Source: Sinonovacula constricta | Lineage: Eukaryota; Mollusca; Bivalvia; Cardiida; Solecurtidae | Reading direction: 5' to 3' | DNA length: 64,000 nucleotides | NCBI GenBank assembly: GCA_007844125.1 | Contig: CM017573.1 | Coordinates: 3,036,283 to 3,100,282, forward strand | Part shown: piece by piece, positions 37,440-51,900 of the stretch | Position numbering within the stretch: position 1 is the first letter of the stretch | How the letters are laid out: every line of letters starts with the position of its first letter | Made by a program: the position numbers and the translations under genes | The notes under the pieces: generated by a model | What the model was told of the DNA's origin: nothing | Database searches by the model: none | The model's input: only the letters and a program-made list of their open reading frames with translations

Positions 37440-37660
37440 ATGATTATTTTAGCACCATCCAGCCTTTGATGGAGGAAGACCCAAGACAAATGTCTGGGTA
37501 GAACCACCGGCAGCCTGCAGGTCAGCTGAAAGACTTTTCCACATTAAGTCCTTGCAGGTCAGCTGGAAAATTTCCCTATATTGAGTCCATCTTCCTGGAT
37601 GGGACTTGAACTGATGCTGTGAGAGGCTAAGTAGAGATGCAAGTCGTTGACTCTAGCAAT
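37440..37660 (-). mobile_element. SINE family B, reverse orientation
   Basis: It shares 'gacaaatgtctgggtagaac', 'gcaggtcagctgaaagac' and 'gggacttgaactgatgctg' (reverse of the B-box) with the copy at 43795. An internal 50-bp block, 'aagtccttgcaggtcagctg', is partly duplicated. Confidence 0.6.
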
Positions 37661-37925
37661 ACACCAAGGGCCTTATTTAGTGACTTGCCACAATATAGTT
37701 TGGTAGACAATTCAGAGCTACACAGCAACATCAGGATACATTTGTGTATATTGATTTGGCAAGTGAGGATTTACTTTTTAAGCTTAGTTCTACTTCGAAA
37801 GGGTTCGTGGCATTTTTCTATGGACTTAAAACATTAGTCATTGTTTGGCATGAGTTTTGGTGAGTTATCCAATTCAATAAGTAGAGAAAATCTTGTGCAT
37901 ATATTTGAACTGGCTGTACAAATGT

Positions 37926-37931
37926 TTTATT
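37926..37931 (-). promoter_or_regulatory. Candidate KIF9 poly(A) signal
   Basis: Read on the - strand this is AATAAA, about 1.9 kb after the KIF9 stop. Other tttatt hexamers occur between here and 39858, so the true site is uncertain. Confidence 0.2.
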
Positions 37932-39858
37932 ATATAAATAAAAGAAGATTAGAATACACAATAACAGGTCAGTTCAAATGAACAACAATGAGAAAACTTA
38001 ACACCCACTTTTATTACATGTTTCAAGATAGAAACTGGTAAATATCCATGATGGGTAAGCCTTTGAACAAAAACATTGTAACTTATCACTCATTTCCATA
38101 ACATCTTTCATAAAAAAGATGCATACATGGTGTGAGGGCATTATAAATCTTCACATAATTTCAGGCATGTTTCATACGAGAAATACACAGGTACAAGATT
38201 TATGCATTATAGATCTCAACAGTGACATTCATTATGGGTTCAAAAAATGCACATACATTTTGTAAGCATAGTGAAAGATAGTACTTACATGTATTACATT
38301 TCCTATAAAAAATAGTCTGTGTTTTCATATATAAACCTTATATAATGCTCAATATGATTACATCATTTGTGAGACAGAAAAAACACAATTTGTTAACTTT
38401 TAAAACGGATACAATGTCCTTACTTATAAAATAAAAAAAGATATTGAATGATTATAAATTCATACAGAATAAATGTACATAACAAAGAAAAATAAAATTA
38501 ACTTTAGCATAGAATGGAAACAATAAAATAATATGTATATTAACGTAATATATACAAAAATGTCTTTATCACAGTCACATATCAATACAGCACAAATACG
38601 CAATATCACATTAAAAACATTAATTGCTTTTGGTAGGTAATTGATCAATACATATGATTTGGCTATTGTATGTACGTTAGTTGTACATGCAGCAGTATCA
38701 CTGGAGTGTATAGAACTCTTTCAAAATACTGTGATTTTTCTTCAGTGTCTTTTTTTCCTCTATATAAATATCAAGAGATATAAAATAGAAAGCTAACACA
38801 ACCTTCCTGATAGATTAAGGCATTTTGTTGACTGATTTTGTTGACAAGTTTTTCTGATAAATTAAAACATTAAGTTGTTCAAGTTTATCTGATACAGACA
38901 TTTAGCTAATAAGTCTTTTTTGATAGATAGAGACATTACGTTGACAGGTTTTTCTGATAAATTGAAACATTTAGTTGTTCAAGTTAACCCATCAGATTTA
39001 GATATTACTGAAGTTCTAAAAAAATGTCTACATCACTTGTTTTTGTTATAAATAAGGAGCAGAGAACATAAAAAAATAAAATGCATGTACACAATCCTGT
39101 TAATATTAAAAAATGCAAGAAAGTATTCAGAACAGTTGTTTAAATCAGCTGAACAATGTATTTATACAACCAAGACAGTTTGGTTTATAGCTGAAATCAT
39201 GTTATACAATGCAGTTTTAAATACATAAAAATAAACAATCATTAGCAAGGATGGAATTACATATTGAATAATTGATATCTATAATTCTATATCTTTTATC
39301 ATTTCTGGCTTTGCAGATGTACATGTAATAATAATACATGATATTTTTATGAACATGATGTCTTATTAAGATATCATGATGATATAATACATACTTTAGG
39401 TTATAGCTCATTATGGACAGAATTTGTAAACATTAAAATTTCAGTCATTGATGTAAGAGGATAAATGTATCATTTTTGATAAAAAAAAAGAAGAATTTGA
39501 ATGCAGTTAAGTCCCAGATGAGACTGCACATACATTGTACAGCCACTCTGATCTTATCAATCTTCAATCAGGTGATCATGACATGAAACTGATCACTACC
39601 TGCAATAACCACAAAATAAAAAAAAATCTAAATGTTTATAAGAAAATGCTTCATAAACACACAATTGAAACATACCCAACTAGATGAGTGATGCATGATA
39701 TTTCTATTTTAATTTAGATTTAATGAATATTTTAATGAAGAAAAATAAATATTTATCTTTGTAGTTTTTTCTGCGAAGCAACATCTTCCTGACTTTGTAT
39801 AACAGTCCTATATGTACAAAAAAGACATAACAGACAAACGCAGGCACTAAACAGCTGT
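37932..39858 (-). other. KIF9 3' flank or 3'UTR
   Basis: The sequence is very AT-rich with no coding segment. The stretch 38830-39000 contains a diverged 105-bp tandem duplication ('gacaagtttttctgataaat', then 'aagttgttcaagtt'). Confidence 0.4.
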
Positions 39859-39972
39859 TTAATGTGACACTTGCAACATAGATGGAGGTTTGTTTCGAAT
39901 CGTCATTGTTGGGGTACCAGGGGCTCGTCTGTAGGATGGCTGGGGTTGAGACATCGCTGACTCGTAGGTTTT
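39859..39972 (-). CDS. KIF9: KIF9 coding exon 19 and stop
   Basis: On the - strand the acceptor is ttttcacag. It encodes KTYESAMSQPQPSYRRAPGT, PTMTIRNKPPSMLQVSH and taa. It is a basic, Pro-rich tail that follows the conserved coiled coil. Confidence 0.9.
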   Translation of the reverse strand, partial: KTYESAMSQPQPSYRRAPGTPTMTIRNKPPSMLQVSH

Positions 39973-42900
39973 CTGTGAAAATAGAAAGGAAATTATATTA
40001 ATATTTAATTGCTGATGACGAACTAAACACTACAGGCAGACAGAAAAATCATGGCTAGAGGTCTGTCAGCAGACATGAACATCTTGTCATCACCTCAGAG
40101 GAGGCTAAAAAATAGACAAAAATGGAGAGCTGCCATCATTAGAGCCAAGGCTTACCAAAAACAGCCTAGACCCTGGTCTAAACAATGATGCTGAGCGTAC
40201 TTGTAGATTGGTTAAAAATCCTTGACTATTACTATATTAAACTCTACAATGAACAATTATGTTCAATTCAAGTATAGTCAATGGTTCAGAGAAATCAACT
40301 TGACATGATTTCTGCTTTTCATTTAGGTCAGTTCCTGTCGCTTTTGCCTTATAATAAGAAGTACCAGAAGTTCCTTTAACTATATATTATTCTATGAATA
40401 AATACAACAAAATATTAATAGGACTATTTTTCAAGCAAATTACTTGCTTTAAACTTTAATGTTTTGATGGTATTTTTTATCATAAATTAAATAAAAGACC
40501 CAAGACTAATATCTGGACTGAATCATAAATGCACCAAAGCTAAACTAGATGATCTGGCATTTTGATCCTTATAAGATTGGAACACAATCAAGTTAAACTC
40601 CTCATCTATTGGAAAAAACTATGTTTGCAAAAAGAAATTAAAGAACCATTAATTTGATTAAAATGTTAAGGTTACATACCCTTCTCTGTGTACGCATTTG
40701 AGCATTATAGAAGGCTGTGGAGTCAGGGTCATTTAACAGAAGGTCCATCTGTAGACGATCAAACTTCTCCTGCTCATCCTCCTACAAGGTTACAGTAGAG
40801 TGATAACTCAAACACAATGATCATAATAACAAAAGTTTGTTTGGACTCAAGTGACTTAATAGTTTTCAGGCACTTTTTTTAATGTAGAAAAAAAAACTGT
40901 TATTAGGCAGTCAGTCAAAAAAAAATCAAGCAATTTTTCAATAAAAAAACAAACACTTTTCATTAGGCAGTCATAAAAATCAAGCATTTTTAAGCTGTAA
41001 TAAACAATGAGTAAAATGGAAATGTTGTACTTTTACAAAGCTGACGTTTTGTATGAAATTTTCCAATTGCATTTTATGCTTATTTTTGATATAAAAGAAT
41101 GGGGGTTAATTGGAGGTGATAAAAGTATACTGTAATACCAGTCTTATTACTAATTAATTTGTTCAAATAATTCGGCTATTGACATGAAAGGAAATACCGT
41201 ACTGTAATGTAGTGTAAACCTACTTACCATAGAATTAGGATTGTAGGGGATAAAAATGCCAGGTCTGACACCGTAACCCGCTGCAACGCTGGTCTGTCCA
41301 TCGTCAGCTTGGTTCAGGAAACTTTCCGCATACCAGTTGTCAAACTCTGAAAATATACAGAAGAGAAGGCTAATAAATGCATCAAATCACTGATCTTTCA
41401 GACAAATAGGCACTACATTTATTAAAATAATGTGCTATATGGCTTTAACGAACAAGACAAGCCATACCACATATTTTAAGGCTATGTATGTTTTGACATG
41501 GAGACAAAGACACATTTTTTCTTAACATACTCTAGTGATTGCTGTTTTGTTTGTTAATGTCTAGCATTATGTAACTGATCATTGACCAAAAACATTTGTA
41601 TTCTCAACTTGGATTGGCATCTCATTGACATGACCTTGGTGGATAAAAAACAATGTTAAATCAGTCGGTAGAGAACTTGTATTAATAGAGAAGGTGTATG
41701 GGCTCAAGCCCCAGAAAATAACTACATTATTTCTCCCTATTTTATAATGGCACCAACTTATTATTCCTTTGGACAAGGCCCTGTCGACACTGATCTGCCA
41801 GTCTCTGGCAGTACTACACCTCAGGCACCAACTTATTCTTATTTTGTATAAGCCTTTGTCGACACTGATGTACCAATCTCTGGCAGTACTACACCTCAGG
41901 CACCAACATATTCTTACCTTGTATAAGCCTTTATCAACACTGATCTGCCAGTCTCTGACAGTACTGCACCTCAGAAACCAACATATTCTTACCATGTATA
42001 AGCCTTTATCAACACTGATCTACCAGTCTCTGGCAGTACTGCATCTCAGAAACCAACATATTCTTACCGTGTATAAGCCTCTATTGACACTGATCTACCA
42101 GTCTCTGGCAGTACTGCACCTCAGGCACCAACATATTCTTACCGTGTATAAGCCTCTGTTGACACTGATCCACCAGTCTCTGGCAGTACTGCACCTCAGG
42201 CACCAACATATTCTTACCTTGTATAAGCCTTTGTCTGCACTGATCCACTAGTCTCTGGCAGTACTGCACCTCAGGCACCAACATATTCTTACCGTGTATA
42301 AGCCTCTGTTGACACTGATCCACCAGTCTCTGGCAGTACTGCACCTCAGGCACCAACATATTCTTACTGTGTATAAGCCTCTGTTGACACTGATCCACCA
42401 GTCTCTGGCAGTACTGCACCTCAGGCACCAACATATTCTTACCTTGTATAAGCCTTTGTCTGCACTGATCCACTAGTCGCTGGCAGTACTGCACCTCAGG
42501 CACCAACATATTCTTACCTTGTATAAGCCTTTGTCTGCACTGATCCACCAGTCTCTGGCAGTACTACACCTCAGGCACCAACATATTCTTACCTTGTATA
42601 AGCCTTTGTCTGCACTGATCCACTAGTCTCTGGCAGTACTGCACCTCAGCCTTGAGGTTTTTCAGTTCATCAAAGTCAGTCCTATAGGCTGCCTTCAGAT
42701 CCTTAAGGTGCTTTATCTCCATGAACTCATCCTCACTGATCACCACATCCCCGTCCTCATTATACACCTGGCCTGCAATGGCAGACACTGAAAACAATTA
42801 ACTTTTTACCTGCAAAGCATAAATTGATGAGGCAAACCATTATGAGTCAGATTAATCTTATTATCCAGATGATCCCGTAATGTGATCTTAAAAGTAAGTG

Positions 42901-45900
42901 GTGAAGTGGTTTTCTTTGCTCAAAAATAGCTGAATGTGCAGTGAAGCTGGGATAGATAATACAGTTTTGTAATGACATGTTTATGCTTTACTTTTAACAT
43001 GGATGTAGAGCACCAAAAAAAAAGCATTTCACGGGAGGTTTTCAGGTAGCAATAATTTATTTGGTGACATGAGAGAAAAAATTGGTCTATGTTGTCAGTG
43101 ACCACCTTTAACAAAATGCGATTTATGACTGATGATTGCATAAAAGGTTATCAAAGAGAGCAAAGTTTACCATTAGCTTCTCGTTCATCCTTCAACTGGT
43201 CTAGTTTAGACCGAGACTTGTCAATTTCCACTTTTGTCTGGTTAATGCCACGGGCAAGCTCTGTGTACTTCTTCTTCTTGGATGCCAGAATTTCTATTGC
43301 AACAAAAATGAAAAGCAATATCTAACTAAATGCTAAGATTTTCAAAGAACAAATATAAGTAGCAATTACATTTACAGATGAGCAACTGAATTTCTAAAGC
43401 ATCAAAGTAGAAAGTAGACATGAATAACAAAAATGTCAGTTTTTTTCAAGATTTAACTTGTTTGTTAATAGTTATTTTTTCTAGTTTACCCCAAATTTGT
43501 CATTATTAAAGAAATCTTCTTCCCTGATGCCATGAAAATGAACAAGAATTTTTATTTTTACACAATCCTGAAGGACTTAGACCTCTTCCAAACATGTACC
43601 ATAAACAACAACAAAAATTGGCAAAAGATTCATACAAACCAACCCTAGTTCAGAATTCATTTACTCATATAGTAACATAAAAAAATAATTTAATATATGA
43701 ACTAAACATGAAAAAAATATTTTTTAGAAAAAATTAATAAACAACTAAGATGTTTTAACATACAGGATGTTTCTTTTGTTTTTTTAGATACATCATAATT
43801 CCAATCAGCAAGGTCCAGCTATTTTGTTGGAGGAAAATGTAGACAGATGTCTGAGTAGAACCACCTGAGCACTGCAAGTCAGCTGGAAGACCTTCCCACA
43901 TGAAGTCCTTTTCCCCTAATGGGACTAGAACCCATGCCATGCGCTGGAAGGCTAAGCAGTCAGAGGAGTTACAAATCGGTGAGTGTACCACTAGGCCACA
44001 TGCGCCCCTTCCTACAATATGTGTTTACCTTTGTTTTCTACCAGAATCCTGTTAATTTCACTTCCCCGTTCCTGTTTAAACTCTTCAAATGCCTTAGCAC
44101 GGTTAGGAGGTGTACTGGAATACAGAAAAATTACGCGTGAAAACCTGAAGAAAATCTTTACTTATATAGCATCCAGCACTATTTTTATTTTTTATCAAAT
44201 GTAAGGTAATGACATTTTTACTGAAAAATTAAAATGAAAATTAATAAACAAAATGATATAAAAATTGTTGATTGTTAAGAACTAATAATACTTGACATTA
44301 AAGTTATAGCTAATAAAATACACAAATTTTGACTGTCATTGAATATTAATTTAAAAGGTGTTGATAAGTAGGCATTAATAAATATTCACCAGAGGGACAG
44401 GAGTATACTTTACAAGAGATGTATATATATATAATAGCAGATGGGGCCTCACCTTGGTCGGATAGGCCTGTCTGTGCGTGAGCCCCCGGTTGAGCTGGCA
44501 GGGGTCATGCGGTCCTCCTCGTCCTTCCTCTCTCTGTCTTGTGGAGTATGAGGAGACTTAATGTCCCTTTCTCCCTTCCCACTGGCAGGGCTCGCACGTC
44601 CTTGTACAGGACTGGAATATCAGCATTAATAACATATTGACTGGAATGTTGGAACATATTGAGAAATATAGACGCTGGGAGTATATGCAAGAGCCTCTTT
44701 TACTATGTAGCAGTATAGCCATTCCATTGCAAGCTATGCATGAGGAATTGGAAACTATATAACATTAAAATAACAACATATAAAGTATCCAAGCCGACAA
44801 AAACAAAACATTCTACCTCCTGGCTCCACGTGTTGCTTTACTCTTTCTTCTCTCTTCCTCTCTCTTCCGTAGTTGAACCACTGATGACGGTTCTGCTTTT
44901 GCTGACCTGGGTGCAACTCCCACACCGAAACTCTGACCATCAGAGTCTCCAACCAGTGTTCCGTCATCACTAATAGGTACACCAGCCTAAAAACAAGGAA
45001 TTTAAGTAAATACAAATAACAGATCTACACCTTCAATTTTTCATTTGACTACAGAAACTTAAAATATATTTGCATATTTTGCAATAACTACTAAAATAAA
45101 CTATTTCTATCTAATCTAGCATATTTAGGCATTTCAGCAAGATTAATTCCACAGGCCTTAAAATGTAAAATAAAGCATATACTATCTTGCAAAGAGATTT
45201 TGAAATGGTGATAATATTTCAGAATTCCCAAAAGAGAAATTAAATTATTATATACTGGCATGGGGAAAATCATTTAATTAATGCACAATAACTAATGGTT
45301 TAAACTGTTTACAGGTAGAAAACTGTTAAAATAAATTAAGAAGTACCTAGCCCTAAACCGTATGCCGTATGTACAATGGGTGAACGTAACATTAAAAACT
45401 TAATATATAACAAATGTTGACTTTAATAAAAGTCAAGGCAAAAAAATATAAGGACTCATTGAACACCAAAGAATGCATATGATTACCTAAAACATGAAAA
45501 CAAACTATTAAACAGCAAAAGAAAGTAAACAGTTTCTGTTTGCAAATGATAAAAAAACCCTGATCAACAACCTACTTTAGGTGTTTTTTTATGTCTTCGA
45601 CCCTACACACAAGAATCATAAAACAGTGATGACAATGAAGATCAATTAAGATTTCTGTAAAACAAATCATTAATTAAGTAAGAAAAATGATTTTGCTTTT
45701 AATTTGGCAATAAATGCATATCATTCATGTTAAACTTATTCTCCTTTGCCTTTGCATTATGGAAAGATGTGCACTATAAACAAGTGTGCACAAGATATGT
45801 GTGTTTACGATAAATAATATAGAAAGCGAAGCTGTAAATATTTATAAAGTTAAAGAATGTGTTTGAGGCAATTTTTAATCTGATGGATGTGTGAATTAGT

Positions 45901-48900
45901 GCAAATTTTTAAAACTTATATGGCCCTGCAAGAAAATAAAATAATGAAGTGTGAAGATATATGCAATAATTTGAAAAAAAATGACATGAAATAAATAATA
46001 GTGACATCATCAATAAAAACAGTTCAGAGCTATTTTAAGTTCCAGACATTTTTGTAATAAATATTAAATGTCTGGTTTAGATATATGGCAATGCAATTTT
46101 TAAATGGAGGAAAAATATATAAACAAATTAAATCTCACCCCAACTCTACCCATTTAGCCACTGACACTTTTTAACAATATAGTAGCAAAGGTAAAATTTT
46201 ATGCTACCCAAAATAGCTCAAACTGGATTATATGATTTAAGATTATAGTAGCAGGTGTCTGTGGGATATATGATGTGAGAAGCTAATTATTGATTTCATG
46301 CAAAACTATGGTATCTTACTTTTTCAACATACCATACTTTTGCATGGAATAAATCTGCAATATGTGAGTATACTCAGTATATTCATTTACTTGAGCTACC
46401 TTCTCACTGTCCTGGGATTGAAATGAGGATTTTCTACGACCCTGTCGCTGAAAATATGTGTACATTCTGTGTAATAACAGTAAATATATCTAGGTGGTAT
46501 CCAACAGTTTGGACCTTACCTTGAAGGGTGTTATAATAAACATTACATGATCACAGGTTAAAAACTGTGACTCCCTAGACACAAATAATAATAAACAGTA
46601 CTTGATATATAAATAATGACAATGTTTGTAAAGGTCATACTAATTGACATTGTTTGCAAAGGTCAAGATAAGTGAAATGTTTGGAAAGGCCATGGTTAAT
46701 GACAATGTTTAGAAAGGTTAAGGACTCTGAAATGTTTGCAAAGGTCAAGGTAGCTAATTTTGAGATGAAGGTCATGACCTACCTGTTGTGCAGCTTGTAT
46801 TGCAGATGGATCTGTTCGATCAATAAGGGCAAACTTATTTCTGAGTCTCTCTTCAACCTCCTTCTCCATTTGCCTAAAAAAAGATAAATAAACCTTACAA
46901 TGTTTTTTGGCAGATACTTATTATCATTATATGGTGTATATGTTCCTTAAAATTTACAAGTAGGTAAAATAGATATAAGCACACACAACTTATAAAACTA
47001 TTTCCACATTTCTAGGATTGTGACAGTTAAATTTTTTTTGATAAGTTGTAAAGATATACAAAAGAGATTGTGTGACACTTTAAATTAACTTCACTTCAAT
47101 TTTAAAAAAAACTATATCTAGTTATGTTACTACTGACAGGATAACCAAACCATTAGTTACTTACTGATATATTTCTCTAAATGCTTCAAATGTTCCATGG
47201 ATCTGGCGAACATTGATTATCTGAAAAAAAACACACAATATTTTGTCAAATATTAAGAGAGCTGTTGTTTGAACCGTAAAATATATAAACTTTAACTACA
47301 GTACTGTAGAACTCTGAACACTGGTAAAAGTATTTAGTCAGTCTAATGTGTAGTGGGTTAAACACTGCACCAATAATAATTCAGTCATATAAAGATTATG
47401 TTAACTTCACAGACACAGTGTTGCTTTTACCATCATAGCAAACCATAAATCCTGACATATTTGTAGCCAGCTGATAGGGAGAGAGTGTGAAAGCAGTCCA
47501 CTCAGTCGGTAGAGCAATCGCCCTGTTAGCAAAGGGTCTGGGTTCAAGTCCCAGACTGGCTGCACATTTTTCTGCATGTGTTACAATGGCGCTCAATGTA
47601 AATGACTCACAGTTGTTACATATTGAGAAGTGCTTGTGAGTTCCATGGATGAATTTCAAGTTGCCTGGGGTGTTTGTAGCCAGGTGATAGGGAGAGAGCA
47701 TGTCAGCGATCTGGTTAGCTCAGTCTGAAGAGCAATCACCCTGTAAGCGAAGGGTCCAAGTCCCAGACTGGCTGCACATTTTTCTCTCTATGGTATATAT
47801 TATGTTGCTCATTTACAGTAGTCATGTTACACATAAACTTTATTTAGCAGTCCTTGAAAATAATCATATTATAAATGATTTAAAATAATCTATTATAAAA
47901 TGAGTATTTTGAAGTATCTAAAAAATATAATATATCTGAAATCTAAATACATTGCAAAGTACATGAGCTAACATGTCAAGAGTAATCTACAAATGGTTAA
48001 AAAGCTCTAATAACAGAAAATAATAATTTTATGATTTAAATAAATGTCATAAGTACTATGATGTTACCCCATGTGCTGCTATGTGTTCCTCTTCTCAATA
48101 CCTCATCACCTTACAATTTGTTGACTTATTACTTCCTCAACAAAAATTTTCAAAATTAACTCTAGATCAACAGTTTCAAAATCCAACTCTCATGTGTATC
48201 AATATACCTATTCCAAACAAAATAAAGAGAACAGTTATTGTGATTTAAATAGGCTAGAAATAGATAGGCATTCTTGATGTTTGGCCAAATTGCTTAATTT
48301 TGAACAATGCCCAGCAAACAAGCATGTTACAGATCTTTGTTTACTTTATTCAACAAAATGAGATAATGATCTAAACAAAGTGTCCAATAACGTACTTTAT
48401 GAGGATATAATGCTGCCTTCGCTGTGATAGAATATTTTTAACAACTCAAGCCCGAGTAGAACCACCAATACACAGCTGGCTACCTGTTACACCCTCATAT
48501 GAGAGTTACTGCCTTAATTTTCTCTTTAACCCTACACCATGAAGAGGTGAGGTAAGCACAATATATTTAATGCTGACATATTTATAACTATTGATTCATA
48601 TGTGATGATAATTTTTTAATGTCTTTTAGCAATACTTTGTTAAGGCCTGCCTCTGTACTTCACTTACATCAATCTCATCCAGTGTACCCTCAGCATACCG
48701 TCTAACCTGCTGTTTAATCTCGTACTTCTGTTGTTCTGACAGTGGGTCATAGGCTATCATGCTGCGATTGGTCTGGAGGTATAGGAGTAGAATTTGGGTG
48801 ATGATAGTTTAGTGTTACAGATATTCAGAACAAGAAGAATAATTACTAGAGCTAAAATAATACTTCTCTGGCAAACTGTGTGACAATGGTACTCTTTAGT

Positions 48901-51900
48901 GTATCTATTGTGTCTCTATTGTATCTCTTTTGTTCTGATAACACATAACATTAACTTTATATATAAAATGTGCATGAGTTTAATTATTAAACCTGTTATT
49001 ATGAGTCTGTTTTAAAAAATATCATTACAAAACAATTTCTTGTAAACTTTTTTTTAAGGATTTCATTGTGTCTGCAATGTAAATTATTGAAAAATTGCCA
49101 TAAATAAACAAAAGATCTAAAAAAAATTACAGATATGGGTATTTTTTAATCCTGCATTCTTCCCTAAGACTGTATATTGCTGGTGGTCTTTTGAATTTTT
49201 GACAAGTACATATAGGAACAACAGTTAAGGGTTAACTTGAAGGACAAATTTTCGCACTGGGTTAAATCTTTATTTCTCTTATGAGTAGCTGTAAAAAGTA
49301 AGAGAAATACCCCTAAAAACTCAACAACTAATTGCGCAGATTCTGGTTGATCTGGAAGTTTCTCTAATTATTTGTTGGTTTTATCCTCTCACCAACAGTA
49401 TTTCAGTTATCTGGAGACAGTGTCCACTTGAAGCAGATATAGTGTTGCCTTCACTGTGTACAGCATGCCATGAACACCTGGCATGATACCACACCCAGTC
49501 ATATTATACATGACTCTGGGTCAACCAGTCATGGAACTACCCTTATATTTGCTTGTCCTTAGCAAACAACTTTGGTATGTTGTGGCCTGGGATCAAATTG
49601 AAGCCTTGTACCCAGAGCCGACACTTTGTAGGCCAGTTGAGCAGACCAGAATCATTTTAGTGGGATCGCAGTAAGAAGCACTCACCAGTGTGTCATGCAT
49701 TGCCAGCTCATTTTTGAGATGCAGGATTTCCTTTTGTAGTTTCTTCACCAGGACAGCTGGGTCATACACCTCATTGACCGTGGGTTCACTTGACACACAC
49801 ATCATACGCGTAGCAAACCGCAGAGTGGATACCTGAAAGAAATCGAATTACTGATAACGATTTTCTTTTTCTTTAGGGGGTAATTTGGCTGTGGGATATT
49901 GGGGGATGATAGAGGTGGTTGGGGGAAGGCGGGGTGGGGTGGGGGTGGGGGGTATAAATACTTAATCTGGATGGTAAACCAATGAAATGACATGTGAAAT
50001 CAAAGTATTCAATAATAGTGAAAATGATATAATTGTCAATAAAATGTGTTCTACCAGTACATGTATGTCTATTTAAGATTAGCTTGTTACCTTTTAAAGG
50101 GTTTTATCAATAACCATGCAGCAAATCCTAACATCATTAAAGCCATGAGCCATTTCTATAAGAGAATGACACATAAATACATGCATGTGCACATATTTTA
50201 TGCAAAGCAAAGCTGATCTAAAATATGTGATTTCAGATCTTTTGCCATTCCATGACATAAGAGAAGCAACTGACCGTTTCTTCAATCTGTGAAACCTCTC
50301 CCCAGATATTTGCTACAAGTAATGTGTTGCTGCGGCCACCAATCGAGTCCTTTAGACAGTGGGTCAGTTTTGACTGTCGGAACGGGATGTGTTCTCGACG
50401 GCGGTCAGCCAAGGCTACAATCACCTGCTCCAGGAAGGTCAGTGACTTGTTGATGTACATAGCCTCTTGTTGTGTCTTCCCTTCAGACTGGTATTATAAT
50501 AAGACAAACATAATTTAAGATATCATTATTTTTAATTTAAATTTTTAAATAAGAAAACAAAACAGAATGATAAATGAGGTTCAAGTGATTACTTTCAAAA
50601 GTAACTGTTGATGTCTTGGGTTTTAAATGTTGTAATCAGATATTCATATATCCTTGTCACAATGGAATGATTTTAATGAGTACGCACACCATGTGATACA
50701 AAGGAGTAATTATCAAGTCAACAAAAGAAAAAATCACCTTGGCTGTGAGATTTATTGTGTTTATGCTGAGTTAGGAAACTGTCTCACCTTTGTCTTGCTA
50801 AGTCTCTCACTGCCTGCCAAGTCCACAAAATTGATCTTTGACACAGTGTACCGTGCATTGGACTGCACACGGGATCGGGTCTGTAGAAAAAAAAGCAATA
50901 TTTCATCTAATAAAATCATCTTGTGATTTGTTACATAAAAAATATAGTGATCAGGTTTGAATTATAAACAAAAATTAACTCGTCATAATGTAAATTGTTC
51001 ATTATGTCACTTTACATTAGCTTTCTTGATTGATTTTGTCAACAATGTTATACAGTTGGTCATTATACCTTAATAGACATATTAATTAGAAAATATGCTG
51101 TGAACACGTATATATTCCAAAATAATCCTGTATGTTTATCAATTGTTTTACTATAATAATTTCAATCTGATTTTCTACTTATAAAATTAGAAATTTACCT
51201 AGACTATAAAACTTACCTCTATGTAAACTGTAAATATACAGTGAGACCTTGAAGAATTAGTGTTTAGTGTGTGAGAGGCAATAGCTCTATTGGTCTCACC
51301 CTGAAAATGTAGAAAACATTCATTAGCACCATTAATTATTTTGATAAATAAAGATTGTATCCACTAGAAGCAGAAATAGAAAAGAGCCCCATTACACAAC
51401 TAAGCTGAAAAAAATGGTACATAATATATGGTGATCACATTATCCCGAAATATTATCCTGTTGACCAGTCCTGAAGTTACCCTTAAAATATCAGTGCAAG
51501 CATGTTAAGCTATAGCTGTACCATTTTGGTAAGCCCCAGCCAGGAATCAAACCCACTGCTTCCCTGGTCTTTCACTTAGAATCTTTGTCAATTCACTCAA
51601 TACTCTCAAAACAAAGACCTATGTACAAGATCCTTTCTTCATTTTGCATTCGTTCCAACAACTTTTATCTCAAAGCAAGGTTAAAATTGCAAACTCGTTA
51701 TTCTGTTAAACAGAGATAACAAATTGTGCAGCATCTGATATACTAAAGCTTATTGTTTTTTTTTCTTTGGTATGTTGCATTGGCACAATTATATTTTTTG
51801 GTTATATTGGTGAAATCCAGCTTATTATTGATGGAAAAGGACCACAGACTTATGCTAGAGTAGAACCACTGATGCACCGCAGGTTATCTGGAAAACCTGA

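Noticed and set aside
41769..42251. 160-codon open frame on the + strand (repeats of LYKPLSTLIYQSLAVLHLRHQ)
   Set aside because: It is the antisense of the KIF9-derived 75-bp array. The period is a multiple of three, so shadows are expected.
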